Assembly (NCBI GenBank): GCA_964497635.1
Contig: CAZCDB010000012.1
Location: 1-31,136 of the forward strand
DNA: 31,136 nucleotides
From: CAMDWQ01 sp964497635
Lineage (GTDB): Bacteria > Omnitrophota > Gorgyraeia > 2-02-FULL-51-18
Direction: 5' to 3'
The position numbers and the translations under genes are program-made. The notes beneath the pieces were generated by a model, which saw only the letters and a program-made list of their open reading frames with translations, made no database searches and was not told the origin of the DNA. This document shows positions 1 through 8,818 of this stretch, piece by piece (the stretch's first letter is position 1; each line of letters starts with the position of its first letter).

Positions 1-1062
1 ATTGATGCCTCATCGCTTATTCAGAAAAAGTCGGGGATTGGCAGTTTTGCCGAAGCGATCATTCCCGCTCTAAAAAAAGAAGGGGCGGAGCATCAGTTTT
101 TCATTTATCAACCAACAGGCTCTGCGGATCTGAGCACCCCACGGCGCATCCGGTGGGAGGCTTTTGAGCTTCCACGACGGGCCATCCAAGACCGCATTGA
201 TGTGTTTTATAGCCCTGGTTTTGCGCCGCCTTTTTGGGGGCCCTTTAAAAAAGTGGTGACGGTACATGATCTGATCGGCCTTGTTTACCCTGAGAATGTC
301 AGGGGGGCGGCCCGTTTTTACTGGTCTTTTTGGCTGCCTCGTGCGATCGCTCGTGCCAATGCATGGGTTGCAAGCTCTGAATGCACACGTCGCGATGTGG
401 AGCGCTATTTAAAAATCCCCGAGAAAAAAGTGCGCGTCGTGCCTCTAGCCTCCAATAGCTTATTTCGTAAAATACTGGATCCAAACGAAATCGAAGTGGT
501 TTTAAAAAGTTATCAGCTCAAGAAACCCTACCTAATCTCTGTGAGCACGCTGGAGCCCCGCAAAAACCTGCTAAATCTTTTAGAAGCATACAACCAGATA
601 GTAAAATCGCATCCGGATCTTCACTTGCTTCTTGTGGGTAAGGACGGTGGGGCGGAAGCATCTCTTCGGCAAAAAACCCAAGAGCTGGGTCTTGGGCAAC
701 AAGTTCATTTTCTAGGGTATGTACCCGAGGATGACCTGACAGCTCTCTATAACGCGGCTCTGGGTTATGTTATGATTTCCCTGTATGAGGGCTTTGGTTT
801 GCCGGTGCTTGAGGCAATGAAGTGTGGACTCACCGGTGTTGTTTCCAATAACTCATCGCTTCCTGAAATCACCAGAGGAACAGCGATCGAGGTAGTTCCC
901 AAAAACTTAGAAGATATTCAGCGGGGAATTTTGGAGCTTGTGACCCAGAGTCCAACGGATCGAGAGTCCTTGGCTCTGAAAGCTTTTGAGAGATCCAAGC
1001 AGTTTACTTATACCCAGGTGGCTAAGAGCATGATGCAAGTGTTTGGAGAGGTTTATCCATGA
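1..1062 (+). CDS. Glycosyltransferase family 4 (5'-truncated)
   Basis: The frame is open from the first base, so the true start lies outside the window; 353 residues are visible. The N-terminal part has the D-x-S...SGIGSF...A pattern of GT4 enzymes that begin with a glycine-rich acceptor loop, followed by TVHDL. The C-terminal half has a phosphate-binding VSTLEPRKN segment and the nucleotide-sugar motif EGFGLPVLE at about visible residue 263, which is the E-x7-E signature of retaining GT-B transferases. It probably adds a hexose from a nucleotide sugar to a lipid-linked or LPS glycan on the cytoplasmic side of the membrane. The donor and acceptor cannot be read from sequence. It overlaps the next gene by 4 bp (ATGA), so the two are likely translationally coupled. 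Confidence 0.9.
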   Translation: MDASSLIQKKSGIGSFAEAIIPALKKEGAEHQFFIYQPTGSADLSTPRRIRWEAFELPRRAIQDRIDVFYSPGFAPPFWGPFKKVVTVHDLIGLVYPENVRGAARFYWSFWLPRAIARANAWVASSECTRRDVERYLKIPEKKVRVVPLASNSLFRKILDPNEIEVVLKSYQLKKPYLISVSTLEPRKNLLNLLEAYNQIVKSHPDLHLLLVGKDGGAEASLRQKTQELGLGQQVHFLGYVPEDDLTALYNAALGYVMISLYEGFGLPVLEAMKCGLTGVVSNNSSLPEITRGTAIEVVPKNLEDIQRGILELVTQSPTDRESLALKAFERSKQFTYTQVAKSMMQVFGEVYP

Positions 1063-1796
1063 AGCTGTCTGTTATCATTCCCGTCTACAACGAAAAAGAG
1101 ACGGTGCTTACGCTGATCCGCATCACCCAAGCGGTACCCATCGAAAAAGAGATCATCGTGGTGGATGATGGCTCCAGTGACGGCACGCGTGAGTTGATCA
1201 AAAAAGAGTATGAAGGTGTCGCCGGGGTAAAGCTTTATTTTCATGAAAAAAATTGCGGCAAGGGAAGTGCGATCCGCACCGGGATAGCCCAAGCCAAGGG
1301 CGATATCGTGATTGTGCAGGATGCGGATTTAGAGTATGACCCGCAGGATTTTATCCCGATTGTGAAAAAGTTTGATGAGGTGGGGGCCGATGTCGTGTAC
1401 GGCACTCGCTTTCAGGGGGTCAGCCGCCTAGATTTTATTAAAAAATGGATTCAAAATCGTTTTTTCGGAGCTCGGCACGAAATCAAACGCTTTCATCTTT
1501 TCTTTGGGATCCAGACCCTAAATGTTCTCGCCAATGTTCTTTACGGCGCTCAGATTACCGATGAAGCCACTTGCTATAAGGCGTTTCGCCGTGAAGTGCT
1601 AGCCGCGATTCCTCTTGTTTGCACAGGTTTTGAGTTTTGCCCTGAAGTTACGGCCAAAGTTCGAAAAAAGGGCTACAAGATTCACGAAGTTCCGATCTCT
1701 TACCACCCACGTTCAACCCAAGAAGGAAAAAAGCTAAATTGGCGCCACGGAGTCGAAGCGATTTGGACTTTGCTTAAATACCGCTGGAGGGACTAA
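1059..1796 (+). CDS. Glycosyltransferase family 2, DPM1-like
   Basis: A 245-residue GT-A enzyme of the dolichol-phosphate-mannosyltransferase type. The start is SVIIPVYNEKET, the first acidic motif is VVDDGSSDGT (D36, D37), and the metal-binding DAD is at D88-D90, followed by LEYDP as in DPM1 relatives. No C-terminal membrane domain is visible, so it resembles the soluble single-domain form. These enzymes transfer a sugar from a nucleotide donor to a polyprenyl phosphate or a glycan. The start ATG overlaps the upstream stop, with a GGAGAGG ribosome site about 8 nt before it. Its stop overlaps the next ATG (TAATG). The acceptor is unknown. Confidence 0.88.
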   Translation: MKLSVIIPVYNEKETVLTLIRITQAVPIEKEIIVVDDGSSDGTRELIKKEYEGVAGVKLYFHEKNCGKGSAIRTGIAQAKGDIVIVQDADLEYDPQDFIPIVKKFDEVGADVVYGTRFQGVSRLDFIKKWIQNRFFGARHEIKRFHLFFGIQTLNVLANVLYGAQITDEATCYKAFRREVLAAIPLVCTGFEFCPEVTAKVRKKGYKIHEVPISYHPRSTQEGKKLNWRHGVEAIWTLLKYRWRD

Positions 1797-2929
1797 TGAC
1801 GGGTCGCTATGTTTTCAAAAAACCCTATTTTCGGTTTTTGGCAACAGGGTTGGATGTTTTAGGTTATAGCGCTAAGAAGCTTGGATTTTTTGGCGGTTCT
1901 TCTGTTCCCTCGCTCATGGAATCCCCCAAGCACATTCTTCTGGTCCGATTGGATCATTTGGGTGATGCGCTTTTAGTTTCAGGCGTCCCGCGGCTCCTAA
2001 AAAATAAATACCCCTTGGCGCGCATCACGATTCTTAGCTCTGGGATGGGAAGTACGATTTTCCAGCAAAATCCATTTGTAAATGAGATTTTGGTTTATAA
2101 CACACGCTGGTTTCGCAGAAAAAGGGACGAGCGGACAGCTCATATTGACTTCAGGACGGTTTTTGCGCAGCTTCTGGATTCTAAAATTGATCTGGTTTTG
2201 GCCCCGCGCGGGGATCTGCGTGAAAATAGATTTTTGTACCAGTTAAAAATCCCTCACCGTATAGGCTACGGCATCACCGGTGGGGGATTTTTCTTAAATC
2301 ATGAACTTCCATATCGTTTTGGAGTGCATGAAGCCGAGCATACGAAGGACCTCCTAAAGAAAATTGGAATTTCAACAGATGCGCTGATGCCTGAGATTTT
2401 TTTCTCAAAACAGGAGGAGGAAAAATTTTCGGAGAAATTTAGTGAGTGGGGTTTCGATCCAAAACTTCCTTCGGTAGGTTTTCAGGTCAACTCGGGTTCT
2501 CCTGCCAAGGATTGGCCCTTGACCCATTTTCATGACTTCTTGGAAATGTTTAGACAATCTTCTTTAAATCAGCGGCTGGTCGTAGTCGGCCAAGATAGGT
2601 CCATAGCTCTAGGTCCTTCGGACGAGCGCGTTCTTGATCTGCGAGGAAAAACCTCTTTGCGGGAGATGCTCTACGTGATCAAGCATGTGTCCACCTTTGT
2701 GGGGCCTGATTCAGGGCCTACCCATGTTGCCGCGTCGTTTGGAAAACCGACGTTGTTTCTGCACAGCGGAACCAACCGATTTGAAGAGTGGAAGTCGCTT
2801 TCGCCCACCGCTTCATTTTTAAGACAAGAGGTGCCTTGCTCGCCCTGTCACGAAACGACTTGCTTTGTGCAGGGCCACCCTTGCATGGCCCAAATCAAGC
2901 CTCAAGCGGTTTTGGATTGGCTCTCGTGA
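1796..2929 (+). CDS. Glycosyltransferase family 9 (heptosyltransferase-like)
   Basis: A 377-residue protein with GT9 features. VRLDHLGDALL carries the conserved Asp of the N-terminal Rossmann fold, and the C-terminal half has the donor-binding block VGPDSGPTHVAASFGKP. Near the end a Cys-rich stretch, PCSPCHETTC, resembles the CxxC...C tail seen in many ADP-heptose:LPS heptosyltransferases. The first 40 residues are an extension before the Rossmann strand. An internal ATG at about 1916 would remove it, but the TAATG coupling to the upstream gene favours 1796. The donor is probably an ADP-heptose or related sugar, which is an inference from the family. This is the first of four GT9 genes in the window. 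Confidence 0.86.
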   Translation: MTGRYVFKKPYFRFLATGLDVLGYSAKKLGFFGGSSVPSLMESPKHILLVRLDHLGDALLVSGVPRLLKNKYPLARITILSSGMGSTIFQQNPFVNEILVYNTRWFRRKRDERTAHIDFRTVFAQLLDSKIDLVLAPRGDLRENRFLYQLKIPHRIGYGITGGGFFLNHELPYRFGVHEAEHTKDLLKKIGISTDALMPEIFFSKQEEEKFSEKFSEWGFDPKLPSVGFQVNSGSPAKDWPLTHFHDFLEMFRQSSLNQRLVVVGQDRSIALGPSDERVLDLRGKTSLREMLYVIKHVSTFVGPDSGPTHVAASFGKPTLFLHSGTNRFEEWKSLSPTASFLRQEVPCSPCHETTCFVQGHPCMAQIKPQAVLDWLS

Positions 2930-4020
2930 AATTGGTCGTTGTTTTGGGTACGCGCCCGGAAATCATCAAGACGAGCGCGCTTCTGCGCCTTTTGGAAAAA
3001 AGAGCACAGCCCTACCGCTTGATTCACACAGGCCAACATTTTTCTTTTGGGATGGACCGGATTTTTTTTGAAGATCTGGGCTTGCCCAAGCCTCATCATC
3101 GTCTCGATCCCAAAAAATGGCGCAAGGGCAATCCGGCAGAGCAAGTCTCAGGGATGAGCCAGGCCATTGAAAAAATTTTGGTTAAAGAAAAGCCCTGTGC
3201 TGTTTTGGTCCAGGGAGATACCAATAGCGTTCTTGCCGGATCTCTGGCTGCCATCAAGACCCCGGGTGTGCTTTTGGGACACATCGAAGCGGGTCTTCGA
3301 AGCCGGGATCTTGCCATGCCGGAAGAGGTCAACCGAATTATCACCGATCACGCAGCGGACGCGCTCTTTGCACCCACGACGGGAACTAGAAAAACCCTTT
3401 TAAAAGAGGGGGTCGATCCCAAAAAAATCTTTGTTACGGGGAATACAATCGTGGATGCGGTTCTTCAGGCGCGTCCTCTGGCAAGAAAGAAGGTGGACTT
3501 AAGCTCGTGGCTTGGACTTCAAAAAAACTTTTTCCTTTTAACGCTCCACCGTCAGGAAAACGTGGATTCAAAGACAGTCCTACGTTCTATTTTAAGAGGA
3601 GTTGAGTTGGTTTATCAGCACTGGAAGCGTCCCATTGTGTTTCCAATTCATCCGAGGACTTCCCAAAAGCTCAAGCAGTTTGGTTTGAAACTTCCTCAAG
3701 GAGTTCACGCCATTGACCCTGTGGGCTTTCTCCCTTTTTTAAGATTTGAAGAATCTGCGGAGCTGATATTGACGGATTCGGGCGGGGTTCAGGAAGAGGC
3801 TTGTATTTTAGGTGTGCCTTGTGTGACGCTCAGAACAAGTACGGAGCGGCCGGAAACCGTGCAGGTGGGCGCCAACCGGATCGCCGGTTTTCAGCCAGAA
3901 AAAATTCTACTGGCATCTGGGGTCATGATCAAGCGCCGTGGGGGATGGAAAAATCCTTTTGGGGACGGGAAGAGCTCCGAAAGAATTGTCGAAATCATGG
4001 AACGAGGATTCAAAGCATGA
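2926..4020 (+). CDS. wecB: UDP-N-acetylglucosamine 2-epimerase (non-hydrolysing)
   Basis: A 364-residue enzyme that interconverts UDP-GlcNAc and UDP-ManNAc, the precursor for ManNAc-type residues in surface glycans. The start is the GTG at 2926, which overlaps the previous stop (GTGA) and begins right at the conserved VVVLGTRPEIIK strand. An upstream in-frame ATG at 2788 would add residues unlike the family. Visible family motifs are GTRPEIIK, HTGQHFS, VQGDTNS, HIEAGLRS, MPEEVNR, LHRQENVD, FPIHPR and the UDP-binding TDSGGVQEEA, followed by RTSTERPE. The length is normal. The product could be used directly or by a ManNAc dehydrogenase (WecC), which is not in the window. Confidence 0.93.
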   Translation: MKLVVVLGTRPEIIKTSALLRLLEKRAQPYRLIHTGQHFSFGMDRIFFEDLGLPKPHHRLDPKKWRKGNPAEQVSGMSQAIEKILVKEKPCAVLVQGDTNSVLAGSLAAIKTPGVLLGHIEAGLRSRDLAMPEEVNRIITDHAADALFAPTTGTRKTLLKEGVDPKKIFVTGNTIVDAVLQARPLARKKVDLSSWLGLQKNFFLLTLHRQENVDSKTVLRSILRGVELVYQHWKRPIVFPIHPRTSQKLKQFGLKLPQGVHAIDPVGFLPFLRFEESAELILTDSGGVQEEACILGVPCVTLRTSTERPETVQVGANRIAGFQPEKILLASGVMIKRRGGWKNPFGDGKSSERIVEIMERGFKA

Positions 4021-5063
4021 TGGGGCAGGGTCTGCCCATTGCTGTGGATGTGCGCATGCGCCAGCATCCAGGGATTGGTCGCTATATTCGAGAACTGACT
4101 CATGCGATGGTAGAAATCCAAGGCGCAGATTCTTTTCATTTCCTAGATTACCCAAAACTAAAGTCCAAAATTTATTCACTGGCCGAGCAGTGGGAACTTT
4201 CATTTTCGGTGGGCCCTTGCCAGCTTTTACATACCCCTCATTTCAACATCCCTTTATTTTTTACTGGGAAGCAAGTGGCGACGGTTCATGACCTGACGTA
4301 TTTGCATGATAAAAAAGCTTCGAAGTCTCGACTGGGTCCAGCTTATGCCGAGTTTTTGATCCGGAACATCACCCAAAAAGCGGTGGCGGTCCTGACCGTC
4401 TCCGAGTACACCAAAAATGATCTTTTAGCTCGTTTTCCAAAACTAAGACCGGAAAAAGTTTTTGTCACCTATGAAGCTGCTTCTGGGATTTTTTATTCAG
4501 AAGCCCCAGCATCCCCGAGTAAAAAGCCCTATATTCTTTTTGTGGGGAGCCTCAAAGAACATAAAAACATCCCCACGCTGATTGCGGCGGTCGAGTCTTT
4601 GCGCCATCAACAAAAACTAGAGATTGATCTGGTATTGGTGGGCAAGCGTGATCCTAAAAATGAAGCGCTTTGGCAGCAGATCCACTCCCAAGGGGAGTGG
4701 GTTCGGTATGTGGGGGAGGTGACCGATGAAGAGCTTGCGAACCTTTACCGGGGGGCGGAGGTCTTCGTTTTACCTTCTTTTCGAGAGGGGTTTGGTCTGC
4801 CGGTGGTGGAGGCGATGGCTTGCGGAACGCCGGTGATTGTCTCGGACCGTACCAGTTTGCCTGAGATTGCCGGGGACGCGGCCCTTATTTTTAACGCCAA
4901 TCACGTAGACGAGCTCTCAAGCCTTCTATATAATGTCTTATCAGACAGCCAGTTAAGAAAAAAATTATCCCAGAAAGGGCTTGAGCGGGCGACGCATTTT
5001 TCATGGAAAAAAACAGCACAACAAACCTTGGCGGTTTACCAAAAAGTGATCGAGTCGCCTTAG
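4017..5063 (+). CDS. Glycosyltransferase family 4
   Basis: A 348-residue GT-B enzyme, paralogous to the truncated GT4 at the window start. The N terminus has AVDVRMRQHPGIGRYIREL, the acceptor-side glycine loop. TVHDLTYL follows, then FVGSLKEHKN, and the donor-binding EGFGLPVVEAMACG sits at about residues 256-268. Family members transfer mannose, rhamnose, glucose or similar sugars in O-antigen assembly. The ATG at 4017 overlaps the wecB stop. A second ATG follows at 4020, and the real initiator could be either. The frame is open further upstream, to 3801, but that part lies within wecB and does not resemble the family. Confidence 0.9.
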   Translation: MMGQGLPIAVDVRMRQHPGIGRYIRELTHAMVEIQGADSFHFLDYPKLKSKIYSLAEQWELSFSVGPCQLLHTPHFNIPLFFTGKQVATVHDLTYLHDKKASKSRLGPAYAEFLIRNITQKAVAVLTVSEYTKNDLLARFPKLRPEKVFVTYEAASGIFYSEAPASPSKKPYILFVGSLKEHKNIPTLIAAVESLRHQQKLEIDLVLVGKRDPKNEALWQQIHSQGEWVRYVGEVTDEELANLYRGAEVFVLPSFREGFGLPVVEAMACGTPVIVSDRTSLPEIAGDAALIFNANHVDELSSLLYNVLSDSQLRKKLSQKGLERATHFSWKKTAQQTLAVYQKVIESP

Positions 5064-6145
5064 TTCACGATTGGCTCAATGGCATGCGCGGTGGGGAGCG
5101 CTGCCTGGAAGTTCTCTGCGAGATTTTCCCCGACGCCCCCATCTTCACTCTCTTCTATGAAAAGGGAAAGCTCTCTCCTAAGATTTCGACACATCCAATT
5201 CATCCTTCCCGGATAGACCGCTGGCCCCAAGTCTACAAGCGTTACCGGCACTACCTCCCCTTTTTTCCACACGCTATTGAGTCCATGGATTTCTCTTCCT
5301 ATGACTTGGTAATCTCCACCAGTCACTGCGTGGCCAAAGCTGCAAAAAAAAAGAAGGAGGCGCTCCACATTTGTTACTGTTTCACACCGATGCGTTACGC
5401 GTGGGGGTTTTTTGATGAGTATTTTGGGGACCAAAACTTTTTCCTGCGCGCTCTCATCCGGGGGGTGATTGGGCGTATTCAAAAATGGGATTTGGCGGTC
5501 AGTTCTCGGGTGGATCATTTTGTGGCGATTTCTCACCACATTCGAAAGCGGATCCAAAGAGCTTACGACCGATCGGCAGATGTGATTTATCCGCCTTGTG
5601 ATACGGATTTTTATACTCCGGAACCGGACCGTGAATCCGAGGATTTTTATTTGGTAGTTTCGGCTTTGGTTCCTTACAAGAGGATTGATTTGGCAATTGA
5701 AGCGTTTGGCGGGACGTCCCGCAAGCTTGTAATTATCGGCGAAGGCCCTGAGAGAAAAAAGCTTGAGAGCCGGGCACCCAAAAACGTACAATTTTTGGGG
5801 TGGCAGTCGGATGAGGTTTTGCGATATAGCTATCGACGCGCCCGTGCGTTAATTTTTCCGGGAGAGGAAGATTTTGGGATTGTGCCTGTGGAGGCCCAGG
5901 CTTGCGGTTGTCCCGTGGTTGCGTTGGGTGAGGGAGGGGCACTGGAGACAGTGGTGGAGGGTAAAACTGGTTTATTTTTTAATGAGAAAACTTCGGATGA
6001 CTTACGTTTGGCCTTGGACCGTTTTGAGACAATGACTTGGAATCCCAAGGAGATCCGTGAGCATGCGCTAAAGTTTTCCCGTCAGCGTTTTACGGATGAA
6101 ATGAAAACGTACATTGAATCAAAGCTAAAAGTGGGGCTTGCATGA
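5003..6145 (+). CDS. Glycosyltransferase family 4, WbaZ-like
   Basis: A 380-residue GT-B enzyme. It opens with RVALVHDWLNGMRGGERCLE, typical of the WbaZ/RfbZ-type mannosyltransferase group, with the long N-terminal domain of that group (FSSYDLVISTSHCVAK, then CYCFTPMRYAW). The donor site is PGEEDFGIVPVEAQACGCPV, with the Glu pair spaced as in GT4. The ATG at 5003 is the only usual start before the first conserved strand. It lies 61 bp inside the preceding gene, a larger overlap than its neighbours show. A run of nine A bases near 5344 encodes a Lys-rich loop. Its likely role is a mannose or related sugar transfer in the surface glycan; the substrate is not certain. Confidence 0.88.
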   Translation: MEKNSTTNLGGLPKSDRVALVHDWLNGMRGGERCLEVLCEIFPDAPIFTLFYEKGKLSPKISTHPIHPSRIDRWPQVYKRYRHYLPFFPHAIESMDFSSYDLVISTSHCVAKAAKKKKEALHICYCFTPMRYAWGFFDEYFGDQNFFLRALIRGVIGRIQKWDLAVSSRVDHFVAISHHIRKRIQRAYDRSADVIYPPCDTDFYTPEPDRESEDFYLVVSALVPYKRIDLAIEAFGGTSRKLVIIGEGPERKKLESRAPKNVQFLGWQSDEVLRYSYRRARALIFPGEEDFGIVPVEAQACGCPVVALGEGGALETVVEGKTGLFFNEKTSDDLRLALDRFETMTWNPKEIREHALKFSRQRFTDEMKTYIESKLKVGLA

Positions 6146-7551
6146 TTCTGCGCCGCCGCCGTAAGCGCGACTCTTTTTTACCCCTTATCCAGCTCTTGAC
6201 GGATGGAATTGCTATTTATGTGATTCTATCCGCTGTGTTCTGGGTTCGTTTTGCCAGCGGTTTTTTTGAGGAGACTCTTGGAGAGGAGCATTGGCCAGTT
6301 TATTTTAATGCCTTCCACTTAACCGCACTGATCACTCTCTTTTTTTTAAGAGCCAACCAGCTGTATCGTCCGGGCGCGATTCTCTCTTTTGGGGATGAGG
6401 CGACTCGGATTCTAAAGGCCCTGGTTTCAACCGTGCTGGTGTTGACAGCAGCCACTTTTTTTATCCGTGATTTCTCATTCTCTCGAAGTTTTTTGATTAC
6501 GGCGGGTGTCTTTTTGGCGGGTGGGTTGGTGCTTGAAAGATTTTTGTTGGGGCGCACCGTGTTGGCCATTGATCAGAGGAGAGGCAGCCTTCAAAATGTT
6601 TTGATTTTGGGCTGCGAAGACGCAGGGGGACGGCTGGCCCGTTATTATCAAAACAACCCCCGCTCGGCAAGGAAAGTGGTTGGTTTCTTAGACGCCCAGG
6701 CATTGCCACGAACCCATTATGAAGGTTTTTCTGTTTTGGGTTCTGTGGATCAATTTTCAACAATTCTGAAGACGCAGCGTAATATTCACGAAGTTGTTTT
6801 GGCAATCCCGGAAGCATCAACGGACCTGGTTCTGCGGTTGATTAGTGACTGCGAGAAAGAGATGGTGAGCTTTCGACGTGTGGCCGATATGGTGGGGCTG
6901 ATCACCGCACGTATGAGCGTCTCTTACGCTGGAGGGGTGAGCGTACTTTCCTTCACTGATTCTCCGCTGACGGATTGGGAAAATCGAGTGCTTAAACGTG
7001 TGACGGACCTCGTGCTTTCTTTTTTTGCTTTGGTTGTTCTTTCGCCGCTTCTTTTTGGGATCGGGGTAGCAGTCCGGCTGGGTTCTCGGGGACCTATTTT
7101 TTATCGACAGGAAAGAATCGGGGAGGATGGGCGGCATTTTATGCTGCTTAAGTTTAGGACGATGAAGGTGGACGCGGAAAAAGAATCGGGTCCCGTCTGG
7201 GCCAAAGAAAATGATCCTCGCAGAACAGCTTCGGGTTCTTTTTTAAGACAAAATAATCTGGATGAGCTCCCTCAGCTGTGGAATGTGTTTGTGGGGGACA
7301 TGAGTTTGGTGGGCCCGCGGCCTGAGCGCCCTCACTTTGTCAGTCAGTTTAAGGAAGATATCCCTCGTTACATGGCGCGACACGCTATCCGATCCGGCAT
7401 CACCGGCTGGGCGCAGGTCAATGGACTTCGTGGGAACACCTCAATTGAGGAAAGGACCAAGTTCGATCTTTACTACATCGAAAATTGGTCATTGTGGTTA
7501 GACATCAAAATATTATTCATGACGCTGTTCGCCAGAAAAAATGCTTACTAA
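6142..7551 (+). CDS. Undecaprenyl-phosphate sugar phosphotransferase (WbaP/WcaJ-like)
   Basis: A 469-residue polytopic initiating enzyme that moves a sugar-1-phosphate from a UDP-sugar to undecaprenyl phosphate. It has about four hydrophobic segments in the first 130 residues. A Rossmann-like region follows (NVLILGCEDAGG at about 151), then one more membrane helix at about 287-312 and the catalytic bacterial sugar transferase domain. That domain shows FYRQERIG, LLKFRTMK, the Asp-Glu dyad in NLDELPQLWNV, SLVGPRPERP, RSGITGWAQVNGLRG and DLYYIENWS. The architecture is that of the large polyisoprenyl phosphoglycosyltransferases. It overlaps the upstream gene by 4 bp. It is the probable committing step of the glycan made by this cluster. 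The sugar could be Glc, Gal or another. Confidence 0.93.
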   Translation: MILRRRRKRDSFLPLIQLLTDGIAIYVILSAVFWVRFASGFFEETLGEEHWPVYFNAFHLTALITLFFLRANQLYRPGAILSFGDEATRILKALVSTVLVLTAATFFIRDFSFSRSFLITAGVFLAGGLVLERFLLGRTVLAIDQRRGSLQNVLILGCEDAGGRLARYYQNNPRSARKVVGFLDAQALPRTHYEGFSVLGSVDQFSTILKTQRNIHEVVLAIPEASTDLVLRLISDCEKEMVSFRRVADMVGLITARMSVSYAGGVSVLSFTDSPLTDWENRVLKRVTDLVLSFFALVVLSPLLFGIGVAVRLGSRGPIFYRQERIGEDGRHFMLLKFRTMKVDAEKESGPVWAKENDPRRTASGSFLRQNNLDELPQLWNVFVGDMSLVGPRPERPHFVSQFKEDIPRYMARHAIRSGITGWAQVNGLRGNTSIEERTKFDLYYIENWSLWLDIKILFMTLFARKNAY

Positions 7552-8818
7552 CTGTCTGCTGAAAAAGCCCCATCTACAAAACCTAAGAGAGCTTTCTTTT
7601 TTCTTTCTCTTGGCGACGGTGGTGTCTCTTGCTTGCGGCATCTCTCTTTTTGAAATCAGCTCTTCCGTTTTTGTTGTCCTCTCGCTTTTGGGGATGATCG
7701 GTGCCCGCCAGGGACGGGTTTGGAGAGGGCGCTGGATGATCTTCCTTTGTCTTTATTTCCTTGCTTGCATATTATCGTTTCTTCCTTCTGAACACTGGGG
7801 CGACTCGCTCAAAGGCTTGTTTCGTGTGGCTCGGCTGATTCTTTTGGCGCTGTGTGTGATTGACGCGGTGGATTCTGAGGATCGGTTTCGCAAAGTTTTT
7901 TGGGTCTATCTATTTTCTGCGTTTGCTATCTCTTTGGACGGTCTTTTTCAGCAAGCCACAGGGATTGAGCTACTTCGCCAGCGCACCATGACCACTTTCC
8001 ATGGGAACATTGGCAGGATTACCGCCACTTTTCCACAAGCCACGGATTTTTCGGGCTATCTGTCTTTGGCGGTATTTTTATTTTTAGGGTTAATTCTGGA
8101 GGGGAAGAAATTAAAGCTTAAGTGGCAATCGTTTCTGTTTTTAGCTCTGGGGTGTGTGACCTTATTTCTTTGCTTGGGGTGGACTTATAGCCGAGGCGCT
8201 TGGATTTCAGTGGCGATCACGCTCTTGTTCCTGGCTCTCATCAAAAGAAAAAAGCTTCTTTTAGGGGTGTGGGCCGGGGTGCTGGTATGGATGATTTTTT
8301 TCTCACCAACGCTGATGCGAGAGCGAATCCAATCTCTTTGGAGAGATCGTAACGGGACGGTGACCGAAAGAGTGATTTTGATGCAGGAGTCTTTTGGGAT
8401 GATTGAGGAGTCGCCTTGGTTTGGGCTGGGGATCAACACCTTCTCAGATAATGCCGCTCGATTTAAATCCAAAAAGAACGTGACCAATATTCAATACGCT
8501 CACAATGGCTATCTTCAGATGGCCACGGAGATCGGGATTGTGGGCCTACTTTCATTTTTATTTTTACTGGCCTATGTTTTTCTGTCGGCGGGAGTGACGC
8601 TTCTCTCTAAGAAGTGGGAGGGTATCTTTTTTGGGGCTGGGGGGTCGGCTCTTTTGTTTGGTGTCTTGGCCTTTCTGATGCACTGCGCAACAGATACCGC
8701 GCTTCATTCGCTGCTTTTAGTGGGTAATCTCTGGCTATGTCTGGGACTTCTCTTGGCCGCGGCTTCCCGGTGTGAGCCTTGGAAATTTTATGACCCCAAA
8801 GACATCAGCGCTTCCTAA
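7541..8818 (+). CDS. O-antigen ligase / polymerase family membrane protein (WaaL/Wzy_C)
   Basis: A 425-residue protein with about ten to twelve hydrophobic helices. It shows the Wzy_C pattern: a Trp-Thr-Tyr-Ser-Arg-Gly-Ala-Trp segment, followed by a helix, then a large periplasmic loop with ESPWFGLGINTFSD and YAHNGYLQMATEIGIVGL, including the conserved His of ligases. Such proteins join a lipid-linked glycan to lipid A-core (WaaL) or polymerise repeat units (Wzy), and sequence alone does not separate the two. The start overlaps the phosphotransferase gene by 11 bp. It is placed between the initiating enzyme and core heptosyltransferases, which fits either a ligase or a polymerase. Confidence 0.85.
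   Translation: MLTNCLLKKPHLQNLRELSFFFLLATVVSLACGISLFEISSSVFVVLSLLGMIGARQGRVWRGRWMIFLCLYFLACILSFLPSEHWGDSLKGLFRVARLILLALCVIDAVDSEDRFRKVFWVYLFSAFAISLDGLFQQATGIELLRQRTMTTFHGNIGRITATFPQATDFSGYLSLAVFLFLGLILEGKKLKLKWQSFLFLALGCVTLFLCLGWTYSRGAWISVAITLLFLALIKRKKLLLGVWAGVLVWMIFFSPTLMRERIQSLWRDRNGTVTERVILMQESFGMIEESPWFGLGINTFSDNAARFKSKKNVTNIQYAHNGYLQMATEIGIVGLLSFLFLLAYVFLSAGVTLLSKKWEGIFFGAGGSALLFGVLAFLMHCATDTALHSLLLVGNLWLCLGLLLAAASRCEPWKFYDPKDISAS

Noticed and set aside
2788..2925. Upstream in-frame extension of wecB from ATG 2788.
   Set aside because: The added residues overlap the GT9 end and lack family similarity; GTG 2926 begins at the conserved strand and overlaps the stop.
5060..5791. A 243-codon open frame on the - strand.
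   Set aside because: It lies fully inside the WbaZ-like glycosyltransferase, has no family motif and mirrors the coding frame's composition.
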